Origin: Curvularia sp. ZM96
Taxonomy: Eukaryota > Ascomycota > Dothideomycetes > Pleosporales > Pleosporaceae
Assembly (NCBI GenBank): GCA_022457065.1
Contig: JAJGBQ010000002.1
Coordinates: forward strand, 3,286,001 to 3,350,000
DNA: 64,000 nucleotides
Reading direction: 5' to 3'
Shown here: positions 19,355 to 29,302 of the stretch, piece by piece
How the letters are laid out: each line of letters starts with the position of its first letter
Numbering within the stretch: position 1 is the stretch's first letter
The notes under the pieces: model-generated
What the model was told of the DNA's origin: nothing
Database searches by the model: none
Seen by the model: the letters and a program-made list of their open reading frames with translations, nothing else
Position numbers and translations under genes: made by a program

Positions 19355-20592
19355 GTTGCCGTAGCTGACACTTTGGACCAAGATCAAAAGACAGCTCGGT
19401 ATGTAGAAGGAGTTGGACGACGGAATGTGAGTGAGAGCAAGACGCGCAGGTCGTACAGGAGGGATGACAGATGCCGAGACAAGACGACAAAACTAGGACT
19501 TCCGCGGCCCCAAGAACAGTTAAAATGCTGCATGTCCGTTGCAAGAGCACGGAGGCTTAGAGAGAGCACATGGGGCGTATGCAAACTAGGGCGAAAAGGG
19601 CGAACAGGTGAGCAGACGACTGATTCGGCCGACTGAGATGAAGGCAGCGTTGGGGAAAAAGCAAAACACAACAGGGCTGCTGAAGCTGCGAAACTGGGAC
19701 CTGGGGGGGTTTGTATGCAGTGTGGCCTGGTTTAGGTAAACTAAACGCATAACTAGTCTTTGCAGGGGTGCGTCGGATGACGACCGAACGGTCGTAGGCC
19801 TGGACTTGCATTGGCCCATTGTGGCTGGACCGCGTGGGAGCAGCATCAGCAACTCCAGCTCGCTAGATTGGTTCCAAGAGAAGCGAGCCCGAGGCCGATC
19901 TTGATCTGTTTCGTGTAACCAAGGCGGGACGGGCGGATATGCACCAGATCGATAAGACTAGGAGCACTATGGTTTGACATGGTGCTTGACAGGTCCGCGG
20001 GCAGTCAACATGTCGACGAGATAGGTAGCAGCCGAGGCTCGTGGATATGGGCGTGGATGTGGACAAGGCAGTCAGCGTAGGCATGTGAAAGGTGGGTGAA
20101 TGTTAATGGCAGGGGAGCGCGCGTGTACCTGACGGTTGCAGTAATTTCGCCTGGCGCCCAGCCTGTAGTTCCTCCACCAACGTTGCACACCCTCGTCTCG
20201 CACCTCCAAACGCGTATGTACGGATACTGTCTACCGGCATACGCAAGCTGCTGGAACCTTGCTCAGCGAGTTCACCACCCACGGTTGCGGGTACGTCCGC
20301 ACCAGCTTTCCCTGTCTGCCACAAGTGCCGACATCCACACGTCATCTGCACCTCGTCACGTCTTGAGCCTAGCTTCACTCCACTCCTAGTCCTGTATTCA
20401 TGCACGCGCATCTCAAAGTAGAATCAGGACCCATACGCGCAGTGCTTTTTCGGAAACACGACAATCCCTACACCCTGGTCTCTCAACGGCGCTTTTGTGC
20501 GCTGCTCAGCTCCGCGATCCCTGAAACCTTGCCACCTATGCAATTTGTGCTTGGTCGACTATCCCATTTTCTGACGTGCACTATCGACAGCC
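19355..20592. other. divergent intergenic region
   Basis: Shared upstream region of the rhodopsin-domain gene and APC10. No gene is seen. Confidence 0.5.
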
Positions 20593-21972
20593 ATGCCACC
20601 TGCTCGTCGCCACCGGGGCCCGCCTCGCCATATGTCCCCCGACTCTGAGGCAGAGTATACCGACAATGACATGGATCTTGGCGCCCGCCAAGAAGAACAC
20701 GACATGGACGGCGAGGACGGCGAGGACGAAGGCGATGAACTAGTGGGTCTAGAAGATGAAGAGGAGGAAGGCGAGGAAGAGGATGACGGACATGTCGAAG
20801 AAGACGAAGGTCTCGTGTCTCCTTCTCAAGCCACACTTCCCAATCATGACCCGCCTCCACCTTACCTCCGTGAAATTAGCACATTGGCCTCATGGACCGT
20901 ATCCTCTTCCAAACCAGGCTGCTCGATACCCCAGCTGCGCCATGCAAACACGAATCTCTTCTGGCAGTCGGATGGCCCGCAACCGCACTACCTCAACATC
21001 CACTTCTTCAAACTAGTCCGCATAGTGGGACTTAGACTGTATCTTGACTTTGAACAAGACGAGAGTTATACTCCGACTCGGATCATCTTCCTAGCCGGCA
21101 GTGGAATGAACGATCTCCAGGAATGGGGGGAGATGAAACTAGAAAGCCCACGAGGCTGGATCTGGGCTGATTTCTCTGGCGTAGGTGACGTGGACAGTGA
21201 AGGTGACGATGACGACGACGACGACGCAGACCAAGACAGAGACGACGATGGCCAAGGTCCTACTAACAATACCCATCACGGAAGAAGAATGGACATGGAC
21301 GCCTCACCACTCACAAACGGCGGCGGCACAGCAACAGCCCATCATGACGCTGCCTCGTCCGACTCAGAAAACGCCGTACCCTTCACCCGCCACCACCGCC
21401 ACCACCGCCACCACCCAGACTCCCATTTCCACACCCCAGTGCAACCTCAAACCCAACCCCACCACACGCCCCTTCCAACCTCCTCCTTCGATAACCACTA
21501 CCACTCGACCCCTTCCCTCAACCCAACCTTGACCCCTTCTCTCCCCCGCCCTTCATCCCACTACCCCCGCGCTCCATTCGCCTCGCTGACCCCCTCTCAC
21601 CCATCAAACCCGTACCCACGCCGCGCTCCTCCCCCACGGCGCCCGCGTGCCCCCAAAATGCCCACGCTACGTGCGCACCTACTCCAAATCAAGATTCTGG
21701 AGAACCATCAGAACGGGAAAGATACGCATCTGCGTGGCTTGCAGGTTTTCGCGCGGAACGACGAGGATGGGCGTGTTGTTGGGAGTGCGAAGAGTGGTGT
21801 TGGTGGTGTTCAGGATGGACATGGAGATGGCAGTGGGAAGAATGGAGAGGGAAAGAAGAACAAGAAGAAGAAGAAAGTGGACAGGGAGGACAAGTACGAG
21901 TTGGGGAGTGGGATTGGGATTGGGGCTGCTGGGAGAGGGGGATGGGATGCGTATGGGGGGGATGTGCGGTGA
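20593..21972 (+). CDS. APC10: anaphase-promoting complex subunit 10 (DOC domain)
   Basis: 459 residues in one reading frame from ATG in GCCATGCC. The DOC domain is clear: REISTLASWTVSSSKPGC at 93-110, LFWQSDGPQPHYLNIHFFK at 122-140, then DESYTPTRIIFLAG. The fold resumes at 356-395 (PTLRAHLLQIKILENHQNGKDTHLRGLQVFARN). In APC/C this subunit helps recruit substrates with Cdc20/Cdh1. Two odd features stand out: a strongly acidic N-terminus (about 37-72) and a ~155-residue Asp/His/Ser/Pro-rich insertion (about 200-355) within the DOC fold. The insertion has no stop; an unrecognised intron in it cannot be excluded. The C-terminus is Lys- and Gly-rich. Confidence 0.92.
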   Translation: MPPARRHRGPPRHMSPDSEAEYTDNDMDLGARQEEHDMDGEDGEDEGDELVGLEDEEEEGEEEDDGHVEEDEGLVSPSQATLPNHDPPPPYLREISTLASWTVSSSKPGCSIPQLRHANTNLFWQSDGPQPHYLNIHFFKLVRIVGLRLYLDFEQDESYTPTRIIFLAGSGMNDLQEWGEMKLESPRGWIWADFSGVGDVDSEGDDDDDDDADQDRDDDGQGPTNNTHHGRRMDMDASPLTNGGGTATAHHDAASSDSENAVPFTRHHRHHRHHPDSHFHTPVQPQTQPHHTPLPTSSFDNHYHSTPSLNPTLTPSLPRPSSHYPRAPFASLTPSHPSNPYPRRAPPPRRPRAPKMPTLRAHLLQIKILENHQNGKDTHLRGLQVFARNDEDGRVVGSAKSGVGGVQDGHGDGSGKNGEGKKNKKKKKVDREDKYELGSGIGIGAAGRGGWDAYGGDVR

Positions 21973-22779
21973 AAGAAAAAAAATGTTTACATGGAAGATT
22001 TGTGTTTTGTGTCTTTGTATAGGTGGATGGGGCTGGCAGGCGAGTAAGGAGCTGTGTCAATTGGCTTGATACATGGTGATCCAATAGTATAACATGAATA
22101 CATCAGCATAACGCATCAAGCATGTAGCATAACCTATGCCATTGAGAGAGCGATATCATGATTCCGAAAAGGCTTATATCTATCTATCCTACCTATCCAT
22201 CCAGCAACCATTTACCCAAATAGAGATTCATCACCCTCGCCATATCGTATCCTAGCCTGAACCACAAAGGACCCCATTGCATAGTACGAAAAGCAGGAGT
22301 TTCCAGAAAATAAGAACACAAGATTAACACTGCATTCTAAAAACTTTTCGTTTCCATATCTTGATTTTCCATTCTTCTCATTTTTTTTGCGCCGCTTCCC
22401 GCCCTTGGAAAGAAAAAGGAGCATGGATATCTAAGTGAGAGAAATGAGAAAAGAAAATAGTTCTAATACAGTGGTCAAAAAAAATGGTTTACATGGTGTC
22501 CGTGAGGGAGAGAATCCCCGGTCTTCCTAGTTGAGGCAAAGGCAGCGATTGCGGAATTACATACTAGACCTAGGTCCTGTCCCGCTGCCTCATAATTGCC
22601 TCATCCTCCTCTTTTTCAAGTTGCTCTCTTGTCAACACGTAACTTGATGGCAACGCCCTGATCCTCCTCTGAGACAATGCATCACCTTTGTTAAGGATGG
22701 TGACGAGATTGTTTGTCTCAGGCTCGGGCCCTGGCTTTGCGATTTAGGTATCTCTTTGATCCTTGCTTCCTTCTACTGC
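21973..22779. other. intergenic region, convergent 3' ends
   Basis: Lies between APC10 and the elongase gene. Small frames only; no supported gene. Confidence 0.5.
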
Positions 22780-24630
22780 TTACTTTGAGCCATGGCCGTT
22801 TGCCTTAGCCTTCTCAGCCACATCCTCCTCGTTGTCCTCGTATGCCTGCTCAACCTTGTGACCAGCCTCTTCTGCGTTGGCAACAACCTCCCTGGCAATC
22901 TGCTTTGCCTTTTGAGCCGAAGCCTCAGCACCCTCATCCATCTCCTGCAGCCTTTGGCTGACTCTGCGGTTGACAGTCTCCAGGAATTTCTGGTTGGCCG
23001 GGCTCATACTACTCTGCCTCTCATCCTTTGGGCCATTGGCTGGTCGCCTTCCACGAACAGCGTTGTTGGCCACCATATTCACACCAGAGGCAAAGGCATC
23101 TTCAGCAGACTTATCCAAAGAGTCGACTTGGCGGCTAGCTTCGCCAGCAGCATCAGAGATGGTGCGGGGCTTCTGGTCGCGCTTAGCGTTGGGCGACGAG
23201 CGGCGGAGGTACGACTTGAAGAAGAAGCGCATGAAGAGAATGGTAAGTGGTGCGAGGTAGATCAGATTCAGGTAGATGGCGAAAGCCTGGCCGGAAGTGT
23301 CGACACAAGGAACAGTCTGGTACTCGGTACGGTAGAAGGTCTTCTCGACAGTCTCGTGAGGGTGGAGGAGATTGTGGACTACGTTGTGCTTGGGGGAGGG
23401 CTCTGCAGCGACTGCCTGTTGTATTGGCTGCTGCTGACGAACAGGGACGGGATAACCAGGGACTGCGATGTTCTCCGCAAGACCCTCATCACCAGCAGCA
23501 CGGTAGATGAGCTTCCTAAGGAAGGCTACAGCGACACCACTGACGGTAGGCAGAGCCTCTGCAGCCGACTCAGTTGCTGAGGACACGACCGACGAAATTG
23601 TAGAGGAGACTGCCTCAGGCGCAACCTTTTGGGCGACCTTCTCAGCGACCTTGTATGCGACGGAGACGGGAACGGTGTAGGAGAGGAAGAGATGCATGGC
23701 GGCAAAGGCGGAACCGACGAGGAACTGGGTGATTTGCATCGTGGTGAGGGTTCGCTTGACGACATTGGGGACGCGGTAGCCGAGGGCGGATACGGTGTAG
23801 TACGTGTACTAGAGATGATCAGTAGGCGCCAATTGGGATGAAAAGTAGATTCTTACCATCATAGCGTGGATGCCGGAGTTGACCAGAGCAAACATCCAGA
23901 TGGGCGGGGACATGTAGCGCATGCCAGCCCACATGGACAACATGGCGCCGGCGTGGTGGTACTTCTGGAGAGTGGTGCTACGCTTGCCCTTTGCGAGGAT
24001 GATGGCCGTGTCCAGCACTTCGTAGAACTTGGAGAGGTAGAACCACCAGCCCCAGAAGGCGAGACCCTCGTTCCAGATTCGGCCAACATCGGAGGTGTCG
24101 GGCAGGCCGTTGGCTGCCAGGGCCACGTTCGGGTTGAGACTGCTCCAGAGGTTGTTGGTGTTGTTGTAGGTGACGGCATCGCCAAGGCCGCGAGGGCCGT
24201 GGATTTTGCAGAGAGCGTCAATGGTGCCAACAACGGCATTGGGCTCGCTGTAGTGCGGGAAGGAGCGCTTGAGGCATCGGATCATAGCCACGCAGGTAAT
24301 GGCTGAGTAGACGGCCAGAAAGACGTTGTGGAAAATGACAAAGGCGAAGAAGGGCCGCGTTTTGGCAATTCTCCACGGCTTGTTTCCATGCTGGCGGTTG
24401 TACCAGTTGATGTAGGTGACGGTGACGAAGTAGATCGAGGCGATGGTCAGCGGGACCTTGTAGGACAGCGCGCCCTGGTAGATGTCCTCGGGGATGGGGA
24501 ATGGGTTGGCAAAGGTCGCCTCGCCAGACCACGGCGGTGGGATGGGCGAGGGAGCAGCATCGGGGGGAAATTGGAGGACAGCCCTGGATGGCCAGTCGCC
24601 GGGGTGTAGAGCAGGGCCTGCGCCAGACAT
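22780..24630 (-). CDS. ELO-family fatty acid elongase-like protein with long C-terminal extension, 2 exons
   Basis: Exons 24630-23857 and 23808-22780 (48-nt intron) give 600 residues. The ELO fold covers about 50-310: KFYEVLDT at 201-208 (the family's K-x-x-E-x-x-D-T motif), LQKYHH at 221-226 (the histidine box, with Gln at the usual first His), then NSGIHAMM joined by splicing to YTYYTVSALG, a junction typical of ELO proteins. Elongases condense malonyl-CoA with acyl-CoA at the endoplasmic reticulum. The extra ~290 C-terminal residues hold one more membrane segment (about 432-453) and an Ala/Glu/Lys-rich, probably helical tail. The ELO part is secure; acyl preference and the role of the tail are unknown. 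Confidence 0.88.
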
Positions 24631-25525
24631 GATGGCTCAGTGTGCGGTGGTTCGGCTGAGAAGGTGGAAACTGTGGTTGTGCGGCGGAGTGGAAGCACCC
24701 CCAGGGTCTTTGGAAGGTTTTCTACTCTTCGGTAACGGCGCACTGCCGAGCCGTTGCGCTAAGCGGCGTCGGAGTCAGCTCTAGGGCGTTTGGCGAGCTT
24801 GTCGTCGGAGCAGGGCTCGGGCAATTGGTGGTGGAGGTGACGTTGTCGGTGTGATTGTTTATGTTCTTATCGCCCCGACAGACAAAGGGCGGGTGCCGTT
24901 TCACGCAATTGACAGCTTCAGTGCACGAATCCGGGGCAGGGCACGCAAATATAGCAAGGACAAAGCGCACAGATGAGCTCGGAGAGACCACGGATCGAGG
25001 AAAGGTGCATCGGACCGGAGGCTAGAAACAGCAGGCAAAGGACGTGGGACAAGCAGTCTGGGTTTTGGTGAGGATTTTAGCGGCGACGCAACAATTTTGG
25101 GCGAATAACATTGCTATGACGTGCCGAGGCAAGCCACAGCCGGCTCCGACTGGATAGCCAGACCCCCATCCAGGCCGCCGTCTCCAAACATCCCTTCTCT
25201 CTGGTTTGGCTGTCCCTTGCGGCAGACAATCAGCCTCGCAAGGCTAACGGTATTCGGCAGGGCCATGTACACATTTTGCTGCCCCCCTTCGCTCTTATTG
25301 CCAAAGGGCGGCGTTGCCCAGAGTCCTGCCCAGCCTTCCGTCCGGCCCAAGTCCAAGCGCAATGCTGCCAAACGAGAGCCGCTGGGCCGTAACTGGCAAG
25401 GTGACTTGGGGAGGGCCAACTATGTACATGCGGGGAACAGCGTTGCAGCAGGGGGTATATACATGTAACTACTCCTACATAATCCATCTATGTCTAAGCA
25501 GGGAAACACCACTTGATATCACGCC
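24631..25525. other. intergenic region
   Basis: Upstream region of the elongase gene and 3' flank of the Aim3 gene. No supported gene. Confidence 0.5.
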
Positions 25526-26847
25526 TCAAAACTTAGGCTTGCTGCTCAGCGGGATTGGGGGTGGCTCGCCAGAGCCGCCGCTCAATTCCTTCTTTTTCGG
25601 CGGTGGCGGCGGAGGGGCCTTCTTCCCCAGTCCTCCCGGGTTGCTTGGTGCTGCTGGCTGTGCTGGTGGCGGGGGTGCTGTGCTTGACGACGCCAAACTG
25701 CCCACTTTGCCAGCAATCCCATACTTTTGGTTGAGCGAATTGGCCGACTTCCACCCACTCGCAACTTGATCACCGTGCCGTTGCTGGAAGTTGTTTGCCG
25801 TCGACGCCGCCGCTTTCAAGTCCGAGGCAGATACCTTGGAAGGGTCATCCCGCAGATTGCTGGCTGTACGAAGTGCTGCTTGCTTATCCGCCCACGATGT
25901 GCCCGTCGCTGGCGGCTCTGCTGGCGACTTTGGTCCAGACAATCTCGCAAACCTGCTCTGTAACTCATTCATCTGTGATCCATGACTGGTCGCGGTCGGA
26001 CTTTGTGCGCTGACGCTTGTGCCAGAGTTCTGTCTGGGCGGCACTGGTGGTGAGGGCTTCGCACGAGGGGGTACTGGAGGGGAAGGGTTCGCTCGGGGCG
26101 GTACGGGAGGGGACGCCGTTCGACCAATGCCCAAGCCTGTGACTGATACGCCAGCCTGCCCTAGACGGCCCAACGCAGCCGCATTAGGCAATGCGTACGT
26201 CGGTGTATCTTGCTGCGTAGCTTCGTGGTATGTCGGAGGAGGAGGCGGCGCGAACTCATCGGGGTTGGAGTTCTGGCGGGGAGGGAGTCGGGGAGGGAGG
26301 CTAGGCTTCGGTTTGGTAGAGGTAGCCGGAGGCGCTGGTGAAGCTGGAGAAGCTGGAGAAGCTGTACCCGGTCGAAAGGCCGGGGGTTTAGGTAGATGTG
26401 CTGTGCTCAGTCCAGTCGTGTCGGCTCTGTATGGCCCTGGAGGCGGCCTGTTTACCTCCTCCTTTTCCTGCAGTCTCTGTTTTGTTCCTGTAGCAGGCGC
26501 AGACGCCAGCCCCGTGGTATTACGGGTACCGGCAGCTGATGAGGAGCCTGTGCTGTAGTCGAGTCGCTTCGGCGGAGGAGCAAACGAGGACGGGTCTTTC
26601 AGGGTTGACAGAGGTGTAGATTGATGCTGCTTGGCGGCTTCTGCGTGTACATCCTTGCCCTGAGCCTTGCCCACCCATCCTTTCTATCAGAAGCAAGTTA
26701 GGATGAAAGCGTCCAGGGGAGATTTGAGACTTTGCATACCACTTGGCCAATCTTGGAATCGCTCTGGCCCCCTGCACTGCTGCCGCTATTAGTTCGTTCT
26801 CGCTCTGGGTGCCAGCCACCCTTGGCCACGCTCTTGAATTTGTCCAT
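25526..26847 (-). CDS. AIM3: Aim3-like proline-rich actin-patch protein, 2 exons
   Basis: Exons 26847-26740 and 26683-25526 (56-nt intron) give 421 residues. The protein starts MDKFKSVAKGGWHPERE, and splicing joins KIGQV to KGWVGKAQGKD. The middle is Pro-rich with three successive PPVPPR units (SH3-ligand type). The C-terminal conserved block reads MNELQSRFARLSGPKSP, SWADKQAALRTA, AASTANNFQQRHGDQVASGW and NSLNQKYGIAGK, the Aim3 signature. In yeast Aim3 works at cortical actin patches with SH3 partners; the same role is inferred. The extreme C-terminus is a Pro7-Lys3 segment. Family assignment is from memory of the C-terminal block. Confidence 0.8.
26036..26115 (-). repeat. 27-bp coding tandem repeat (PPVPPR units)
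   Basis: Three tandem copies of a 27-base unit encode SPPVPPRAN, SPPVPPRAK and SPPVPPRQN. A separate 9-base repeat at about 26336-26364 encodes consecutive Pro-Ala-Ser units. Confidence 0.8.
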
Positions 26848-28231
26848 TGCTGGCGACGAATATGTACAAGTATGTCGAGTTAGGCGTGGAGACGGTGTCC
26901 GCGGATACCAGCAGATCTGGATCCACTTGCTGGGCGGGCCGATGAGGTCATCAGCCAAGCAGCCACCACCATCCTGGGCGCCATGTCCGGAGTGCTCAAC
27001 AAGACTCCACAGCAGATACAACCAGCAGATAGTTCTTTGAAGAGCATGCTTCTATGAAAGCCATCGTATCAGCTCCAGTCACCATGCAGTGCAAATATAT
27101 GGCGCTCACTCCAAACACGGACTCGGGATATCACAACCCCATAAGAACGGGACCGCCCGCCGGAGTAATGAATATCCAGCCGTGCAGTGAGAATGCGCCC
27201 ATTGTTTCATCTCTCTGCACTACTATCTGACACTGCTGCAGCTGCGCCACTTTTCGCTGGCGGCATCGTTCCTTTCCCCAACTAGACATCCTTGTAACGA
27301 CCAAGACGAGAAATGCGGCCTTCGACCAGCCATGTACGCCCGGCAGTGGCCTAACAATACTACCCAGCCAATCAGGTCTGGCAGCAAAAATACACACACA
27401 AAGATCTTCGTAGGGCGCACAGTAGGACAATGTAAAGGCTGACGGCCGGCATCCCCGCCTTTGTTTTTCTCGTGTCGATCTGGGCTGTTCGCGTCCGGCT
27501 GCAACAGGCAAGCCCACCATAGACAAGAGGGGGACATGTTGGCACGATGCAGCAAAACAATGCACTATCTCCACGACAACCCGGTGAATGCACTGTTCGC
27601 ACATATCACAGTACTAAGCTTTGCTAGATCGACGACCAGGATGTCAGCCAAGCCCCGAAATAGCCAGTTCCGAGCCAGTGGGGTTGCCTGTCTCCAACAC
27701 ATCGAGGCTGGGGCGCGAATGGAACGGTCATCGCAGCACGCAGCCAATTAGGCCGACCACTTGCTGTCGGCACGCCGGACTTGGGCTTGTTGGCTTGACA
27801 GCCTGCAGCATCCGCATATGGCGCCAGATAACAGCTACATGCCTGCGCCTCTTCAACTTGGGGTGCAGTTATGTTTACCCCTCTTGCTTGACTGCCCTCT
27901 TTTAATTCCCTCGCTCGGTCCTTACCATCCAGTGGCCAGAATTACCCAGCCGTTTTGTCTATACACAGACTTCCTTTGCTGCGGCCGCCTGGTCTCGCGT
28001 CATCGACTCGAATAGCAAGGTCAGCCCTGACATTCCTTTCGGCCCCGCATCTCCTACGAGTGGCCAGGCAGCCCAAAACTAACACCATGGTGCAGCTTCC
28101 ACCTCGGTTGTAGCAAATAATCACACATCTCACCACATTACTGGCGTCTGGGGAGCCTTGACACCCGTGCCCAACTGCAGTCCATCTGTCCATCGCAAAG
28201 CAGTGCCCGTCAGCGGATCACCTCAGCCCCA
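26848..28231. other. divergent intergenic region
   Basis: Shared upstream region of the Aim3 and single-pass membrane protein genes. No supported gene. Confidence 0.5.
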
Positions 28232-29302
28232 ATGGCTCCTCCGCCAGATGACTTGCAAAAAGACGAATGGAACCCGCCGCCCTGGCCTACTGAAGACAGT
28301 TTTGATGCAACAATTGTAACCACGGAGACTTCCTCTTCGCAAGTGATCCTCGTGTCCATGGCTTTTTCATCGCAGTCTCCTGGCGACAACGACGACTCTC
28401 AGACGAGACGTCGTCCCACTTCACGACCCGATGGCTATCCGTCTACGCTTCCCTGGCCGCCCTATCCAGCCGGGACTCCCACGGCAACGAACAGTTGGGA
28501 AACGTCCGTTTCCACGCCAGCAGGCATTGCAGCGACACCGTACCCTGAGGCCGGGACGACGTTGCCATTATCAGTCACGGGACTACTCCCAAGTACTCGT
28601 ACGGGAGTATCTTCTCCATCGGCAGTTGGCCCGCTCGGAGGTCGACCTTCTGGGTGGGATTGGTCCAAGAAAGATTCTAACAAGACACCCATATATGCAG
28701 CAGCCGCTGCAGTACCCATCATCATCCTGGTCATCATCGGGGCAGTCACTCTTGTGTGTCTACGCAGGCGCAAGAAGCGCCAAGCAGAAGCTGCTGCGGA
28801 GTCTTCTGCCCGAGAAATGAAGATGGGGCCATCACACCCACCCATAGTACGACCTCACATGGCACCTTCACCTTCGGGGATAGCAGCAGCGCCTGTATCT
28901 CAGCTTTACAATGCGCCGCCAGCCCATCTTCCTCCCACGTCTTCGAGCCAGATCCAACCTATCATACTGGGGCCTATTGGATCATCGTCGAACGGCGCAT
29001 ATCTCACTGGCATGGATACCTCAGACATGGTCTCCATCACGTCGAATAACCAGCTTGGTCCTGACCCATTCGCGGACAACCATAGCATCATGGGCCCACC
29101 ACCGCCATATCGACCAAGCAGCGCGCCTCCGCCCAGCTTCATGACCACTTCACGACAGAGCAGCGTACGAGTGCCTGTGAGCCCGATTTGTGAGCGCGGC
29201 ATGGAGCGCTCGCCCTTTGACGATCCGGATGATAACATGTCGGTCGTTTCAGACCTGTCCTTTCAGTACGACCCTCATGTCCGGACATTCTCTACGCGAT
29301 AA
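28232..29302 (+). CDS. single-pass membrane protein with Ser/Thr/Pro-rich ectodomain and PPPY motif
   Basis: 356 residues, intronless. Residues 1-150 are rich in Ser, Thr and Pro and suited to O-mannosylation. One membrane segment (about 154-177, IYAAAAAVPIIILVIIGAVTLVCL) is followed by the stop-transfer RRRKKR. The cytoplasmic half contains GPPPPYRPSS, a PPxY motif of the kind bound by Nedd4/Rsp5-type WW domains. The layout resembles Wsc/Mid2-type wall sensors, but there is no N-terminal signal peptide, so the first helix would act as anchor. I do not assign it to a named family. Confidence 0.75.
   Translation: MAPPPDDLQKDEWNPPPWPTEDSFDATIVTTETSSSQVILVSMAFSSQSPGDNDDSQTRRRPTSRPDGYPSTLPWPPYPAGTPTATNSWETSVSTPAGIAATPYPEAGTTLPLSVTGLLPSTRTGVSSPSAVGPLGGRPSGWDWSKKDSNKTPIYAAAAAVPIIILVIIGAVTLVCLRRRKKRQAEAAAESSAREMKMGPSHPPIVRPHMAPSPSGIAAAPVSQLYNAPPAHLPPTSSSQIQPIILGPIGSSSNGAYLTGMDTSDMVSITSNNQLGPDPFADNHSIMGPPPPYRPSSAPPPSFMTTSRQSSVRVPVSPICERGMERSPFDDPDDNMSVVSDLSFQYDPHVRTFSTR

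Noticed and set aside
22792..23580. 262-codon plus-strand frame
   Set aside because: Antisense shadow of the elongase second exon.
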